Part shown: positions 4,383-6,677 of the stretch, one piece after another
Numbering within the stretch: position 1 is the stretch's first letter
Layout: each line of letters starts with the position of its first letter
NCBI GenBank assembly: GCA_023512665.1
Contig: JAILZC010000050.1
Location: forward strand, 1-6,677
Length of the DNA stretch: 6,677 nucleotides
Direction: 5' to 3'
Source of the DNA: Candidatus Bipolaricaulota bacterium
Lineage (GTDB): Bacteria; Bipolaricaulota; Bipolaricaulia; RBG-16-55-9; DRXL01
Translations under genes and position numbers: made by a program
The notes under the pieces: generated by a model
Told to the model about the DNA's origin: nothing
What the model saw: only the letters and a program-made list of their open reading frames with translations
Database searches by the model: none

Positions 4383-5828
4383 ATGAGAATGAGTCGTCGT
4401 CTCTTTTTGAAGGCGCTTGGCGTTGGGGCAGGGGCGCTGACGCTGAGCCACGTGTTGGGATGGGGCCAGCAGCCCCCAGTGAAGATCGGACTGATCGGCC
4501 CCATTGATCTGCTGGACGTCGGCAGGGCGATGGTGCGCGGGGCGCAGTTGGCTCTTGAAGAGATCAACAAGTTAGTGGATGACAAGAAACTCCCGCCGCC
4601 CAAGCTCACCATGGACGGGCTGATTCGCGACGACCAAGTCCTGCGCGGGGATGTCGCCCGGGCAGCGTTTGAGGAGCTTGTGGAGAAGGGCGCCCAAGTA
4701 ATTATTGGGGGCTTTCTTGACGAGGCCGTCATGGGGATGATCCCCTCGATGGCCCGGCTGAAGAAGCCCTTCTTGAACACGGGCACAAGTGGCAAGCAAT
4801 TCAGCGAGCTGCTCAGGAACGAATACGAGAAATATAAGTATTACTTCCGGTTGATGCTCAACACCGAGGTCCTCGGCCTGGATGCTGCGGGCATGGTCAA
4901 GGGCTTGATGAAAGAGGAACTCGGTATTCAAAAAGTCGCGCTGGTGATGGAGGACAGCAACTTCGGCCGCGATTACTTGAAGATCTTGCAAGAGCGTCTC
5001 CCCAAGGAAGCCGGCGTGGAGGTCGCTCGAGCGATCAACTTCCCCGTCAATAACCCGGACTTCAACGCGATCCTCCAACAGATTGGGGACTCCGACGCCG
5101 ACGCGATCATCCCCGGCTTCGCCTTCAATACTGGGGTGCCCTTTGTGGGCCAGACATACGAACTCAAAGCCGACGCGCCAGTCATCGGGATTATCACCGA
5201 GGGCCAAGCGTTCGAGTATTGGAAGAGCACAGGCGGACGCGTCATGGGCCACGCCTATGCCGATGCTGCGACCGGCGAGACGCCCCTCACTCCCAAGACG
5301 TTGCCATTCTTCCAAGCATACGTCGAACGCTATGGCGACTCTCCACCGTCGCGCCCCCTCTACACGGCATTTACGACCTACGATGGGTTGTTTGTATTGA
5401 AGGAAGCGATTGATCGTGCCAAAGGCACCGATCCCGATAAGCTCGTCGAAGAACTAGAGAAGACCGACTACGTCGGGACGGTAGGACGGTTGCAGTTCCG
5501 AGGTAAGGACGACGTCTACCCGCACGACCCCAAGTACGGCCCAGAGTACGTTGTGGCCAAGTGGGTCCTGTGGACGACGTTGGCCAGAGACCCGCTCAAG
5601 GCCGATCCGAAGAAGGATCCGCTGCGCGTCGTGATCTGGCCCAAGCAGTATCGTCTGCGCCCCGATGAAGAGGGCAGGCCCATCAGCATTGACGCGTGTA
5701 TCAGCAAGGCTGCCGCGGAGTATCGTGCGGCGGTCGAGGACTGGAAGAAGAAGGGCAAGCCCAGGGGCGGACGGTTCGAAGCCTGGCAGGCATTCGCGCG
5801 CAGCGTTGCCAAATGCTTTGTCGGATAA
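4383..5828 (+). CDS. Tat-exported Liv-type ABC transporter solute-binding protein
   Basis: Extracytoplasmic binding protein of the branched-chain amino acid (LivJ/LivK-like, periplasmic-binding fold type I) family, which also serves amides, urea and aromatic or organic acids. Residues 4-10 read SRRLFLK, an exact twin-arginine consensus, followed by a hydrophobic segment (11-26). There is no lipobox Cys and no clear AxA cleavage site, so it may be cleaved near residue 30 or remain anchored. The mature part starts PPVKIGLIGPIDLLDVGRAM and continues with the two-lobe fold: GAQVIIGG (about 103-110), FLNTGTSGK and the ALVMEDSNFGRDY hinge. The usual C-terminal VVIWP stretch is at 416-420. About 60 residues follow it, making 481 in all against a usual 370-420. 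The only two cysteines, Cys439 and Cys478, are in this tail. A LivH-type permease gene follows after a stem-loop. The ligand is unknown. Confidence 0.92.
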   Translation: MRMSRRLFLKALGVGAGALTLSHVLGWGQQPPVKIGLIGPIDLLDVGRAMVRGAQLALEEINKLVDDKKLPPPKLTMDGLIRDDQVLRGDVARAAFEELVEKGAQVIIGGFLDEAVMGMIPSMARLKKPFLNTGTSGKQFSELLRNEYEKYKYYFRLMLNTEVLGLDAAGMVKGLMKEELGIQKVALVMEDSNFGRDYLKILQERLPKEAGVEVARAINFPVNNPDFNAILQQIGDSDADAIIPGFAFNTGVPFVGQTYELKADAPVIGIITEGQAFEYWKSTGGRVMGHAYADAATGETPLTPKTLPFFQAYVERYGDSPPSRPLYTAFTTYDGLFVLKEAIDRAKGTDPDKLVEELEKTDYVGTVGRLQFRGKDDVYPHDPKYGPEYVVAKWVLWTTLARDPLKADPKKDPLRVVIWPKQYRLRPDEEGRPISIDACISKAAAEYRAAVEDWKKKGKPRGGRFEAWQAFARSVAKCFVG

Positions 5829-5833
5829 AATGA

Positions 5834-5861
5834 GGGGCGAAGCGCGAACGCGCTTCGCCCC
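5834..5861. repeat. Intercistronic 12-bp perfect stem-loop between binding protein and permease
   Basis: GGGGCGAAGCGC (5834-5845) pairs with GCGCTTCGCCCC (5850-5861) around GAAC; the inverted symmetry extends one more base on each side of the centre. It starts 6 bases after the binding-protein stop and ends 9 bases before the permease ATG. No T-run follows on the + strand (GTGAAAATT), so termination by the classical route is unlikely. Stem-loops at this place in transporter operons, such as the REP element between malE and malF, are known to protect the upstream mRNA and give more binding protein than permease. That role here is inferred. Confidence 0.85.
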
Positions 5862-5870
5862 GTGAAAATT

Positions 5871-6677
5871 ATGGAGCAAGCTTTTACTATCATAGAGCGC
5901 ATCGTTATCTACTCCGTGCTCATCAGCGCGCTCTATGCTCTGGTCGCCCTCGGCTTCACGATGATCTTCGGCGTGGGAAGGGTCTTAAATTTAGCCCACG
6001 GGGCGTTCTTGATGATCGGGGCATACACGGCTTGGTTCGCCCAGCAGTATCTTCACTGGGACCTGTATAGCGCCTTCGCTCTCGCTGTGGGTGTCTGCAC
6101 GCTGCTGGGAGTCGTCCTCTATCAGGGCTTAGTGCGCCATGTGCAACGCTCCCCCATCGTCACGCTCATCGCCACGCTGGCCTGCGGGCTCATCATTGAA
6201 GAGCTCATCAAGATCTTTTTCACCACGAATACCCAATTGTTGGCGCCGTTTGTGAGCGGGAGCATCGAGATTGACAAGACGACCGTCATCACCAATCGCA
6301 TCATTGCGTTTGGGGCGTCGTGGGCCGCGATCATTCTCTTTTGGCTCTTTGTGCACCGGACGCGCTGGGGCAAGGTGATCTTAGCCACGGCCCAAGACCA
6401 AGAGGGCGCAGCCCTCGTGGGCATTGACGTGAAGAGAGTCTACACGCTCACCTGGGCGATCTCGGGGGCGCTGGCGGGGATCGCCGGGGTCTTCTTCGCG
6501 TCGTGGGTCAAGCTCGACCCGTTCATGTGGCGCGACCCGCTCATCATCAGCTTCGCTATCGTCGTTGTGGGCGGGTTGGGCAGTCTGAAGGGCTCCATCG
6601 TCGCGGCGTATCTTATTGGGCTGCTGGAGGTGCTCATGACCTACTCCCCCTCGGTGCGCATCTGCACGGAGAGTTTT
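5871..6677 (+). CDS. LivH-type ABC transporter permease, 3'-truncated by window edge
   Basis: Inner-membrane permease of the branched-chain amino acid-type importer family, acting with the binding protein encoded just upstream. The open frame gives 269 residues to the edge with no stop; family members are about 290-300, so some 20-35 residues are missing. Hydrophobic segments lie at about 11-35, 38-57, 66-88, 95-117, 143-161, 193-212 and 227-261. Family motifs: GVGRVLNLAHGAFLMIGAY (34-52); a cytoplasmic loop TAQDQEGAALVGIDVKRVY (173-191), the EAA-like contact to the ATPase; then GALAGIAGV (199-207) and VVGGLGSLKGSIVAA. The ATG at 5871 is chosen for the N-terminus, with an in-frame GTG at 5862 possible. 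Neither has a clear Shine-Dalgarno sequence, since the region upstream is filled by the stem-loop. LivM, LivG and LivF partners are expected beyond the right edge. Confidence 0.93.
   Translation, partial: MEQAFTIIERIVIYSVLISALYALVALGFTMIFGVGRVLNLAHGAFLMIGAYTAWFAQQYLHWDLYSAFALAVGVCTLLGVVLYQGLVRHVQRSPIVTLIATLACGLIIEELIKIFFTTNTQLLAPFVSGSIEIDKTTVITNRIIAFGASWAAIILFWLFVHRTRWGKVILATAQDQEGAALVGIDVKRVYTLTWAISGALAGIAGVFFASWVKLDPFMWRDPLIISFAIVVVGGLGSLKGSIVAAYLIGLLEVLMTYSPSVRICTESF

Noticed and set aside
3974..4795. Long antisense frame (273 codons) spanning the enolase-superfamily and binding-protein genes
   Set aside because: The Ser/Pro/Arg-rich composition is typical of antisense shadows in GC-rich DNA, and both sense genes have strong family matches there.
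4572..5315. Antisense frame of 247 codons within the binding-protein gene
   Set aside because: It lies wholly inside a gene with clear domain structure. Its translation is not recognisable and no ribosome site precedes it.
5834..5870. Intrinsic terminator after the binding-protein gene
   Set aside because: No T-run follows on the + strand, and a partner permease gene starts 9 bases later. An antisense terminator (T-rich bases follow the stem on the - strand) would need a convergent gene, and none is seen.

Overview
This window is bacterial. It has seven protein genes, all on the + strand, with Shine-Dalgarno-type ribosome sites, ATG and GTG starts, a HicBA toxin-antitoxin pair and Liv-type ABC transport genes. 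The metabolic genes are moderately GC-rich (38 of 60 bases in 3721-3780 by hand count). Lineage cannot be fixed from this sequence; an uncultured, possibly thermophilic bacterium would fit, but that is a guess.

Layout: (1) 1-970, 3' part of an NAD(P)-dependent aldehyde dehydrogenase gene, cut by the left edge. (2) 971-1113, a 143-base gap packed with five consecutive perfect hairpins, three of which are variants of one 15-base palindrome. (3) 1114-2235, an iron-type alcohol dehydrogenase. (4) 2302-2767, a compact hicB-hicA pair of lower GC content. (5) 2786-3190, a stand-alone SCP2-type lipid/acyl-binding protein. (6) 3193-4320, a mandelate racemase-type enolase-superfamily enzyme started two bases after the SCP2 stop. 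(7) 4383-5828, a twin-arginine-exported Liv-type solute-binding protein with an unusual cysteine-bearing C-terminal tail. (8) 5834-5861, a near-perfect inverted repeat. (9) 5871-6677, a LivH-type permease, open at the right edge.

The inferred theme is uptake and catabolism of an organic acid or other carboxylated compound. The binding protein and permease would import it, the enolase-superfamily enzyme would remove a proton next to its carboxylate (dehydration, racemisation or cycloisomerisation), and the alcohol and aldehyde dehydrogenases would do redox steps downstream. The SCP2 protein hints at a hydrophobic or acyl-CoA intermediate. The substrate is not identifiable from sequence alone. 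The hicBA pair looks like an insertion into this cluster. The most unusual non-coding signals are the hairpin array and the inverted repeat placed exactly between binding protein and permease.
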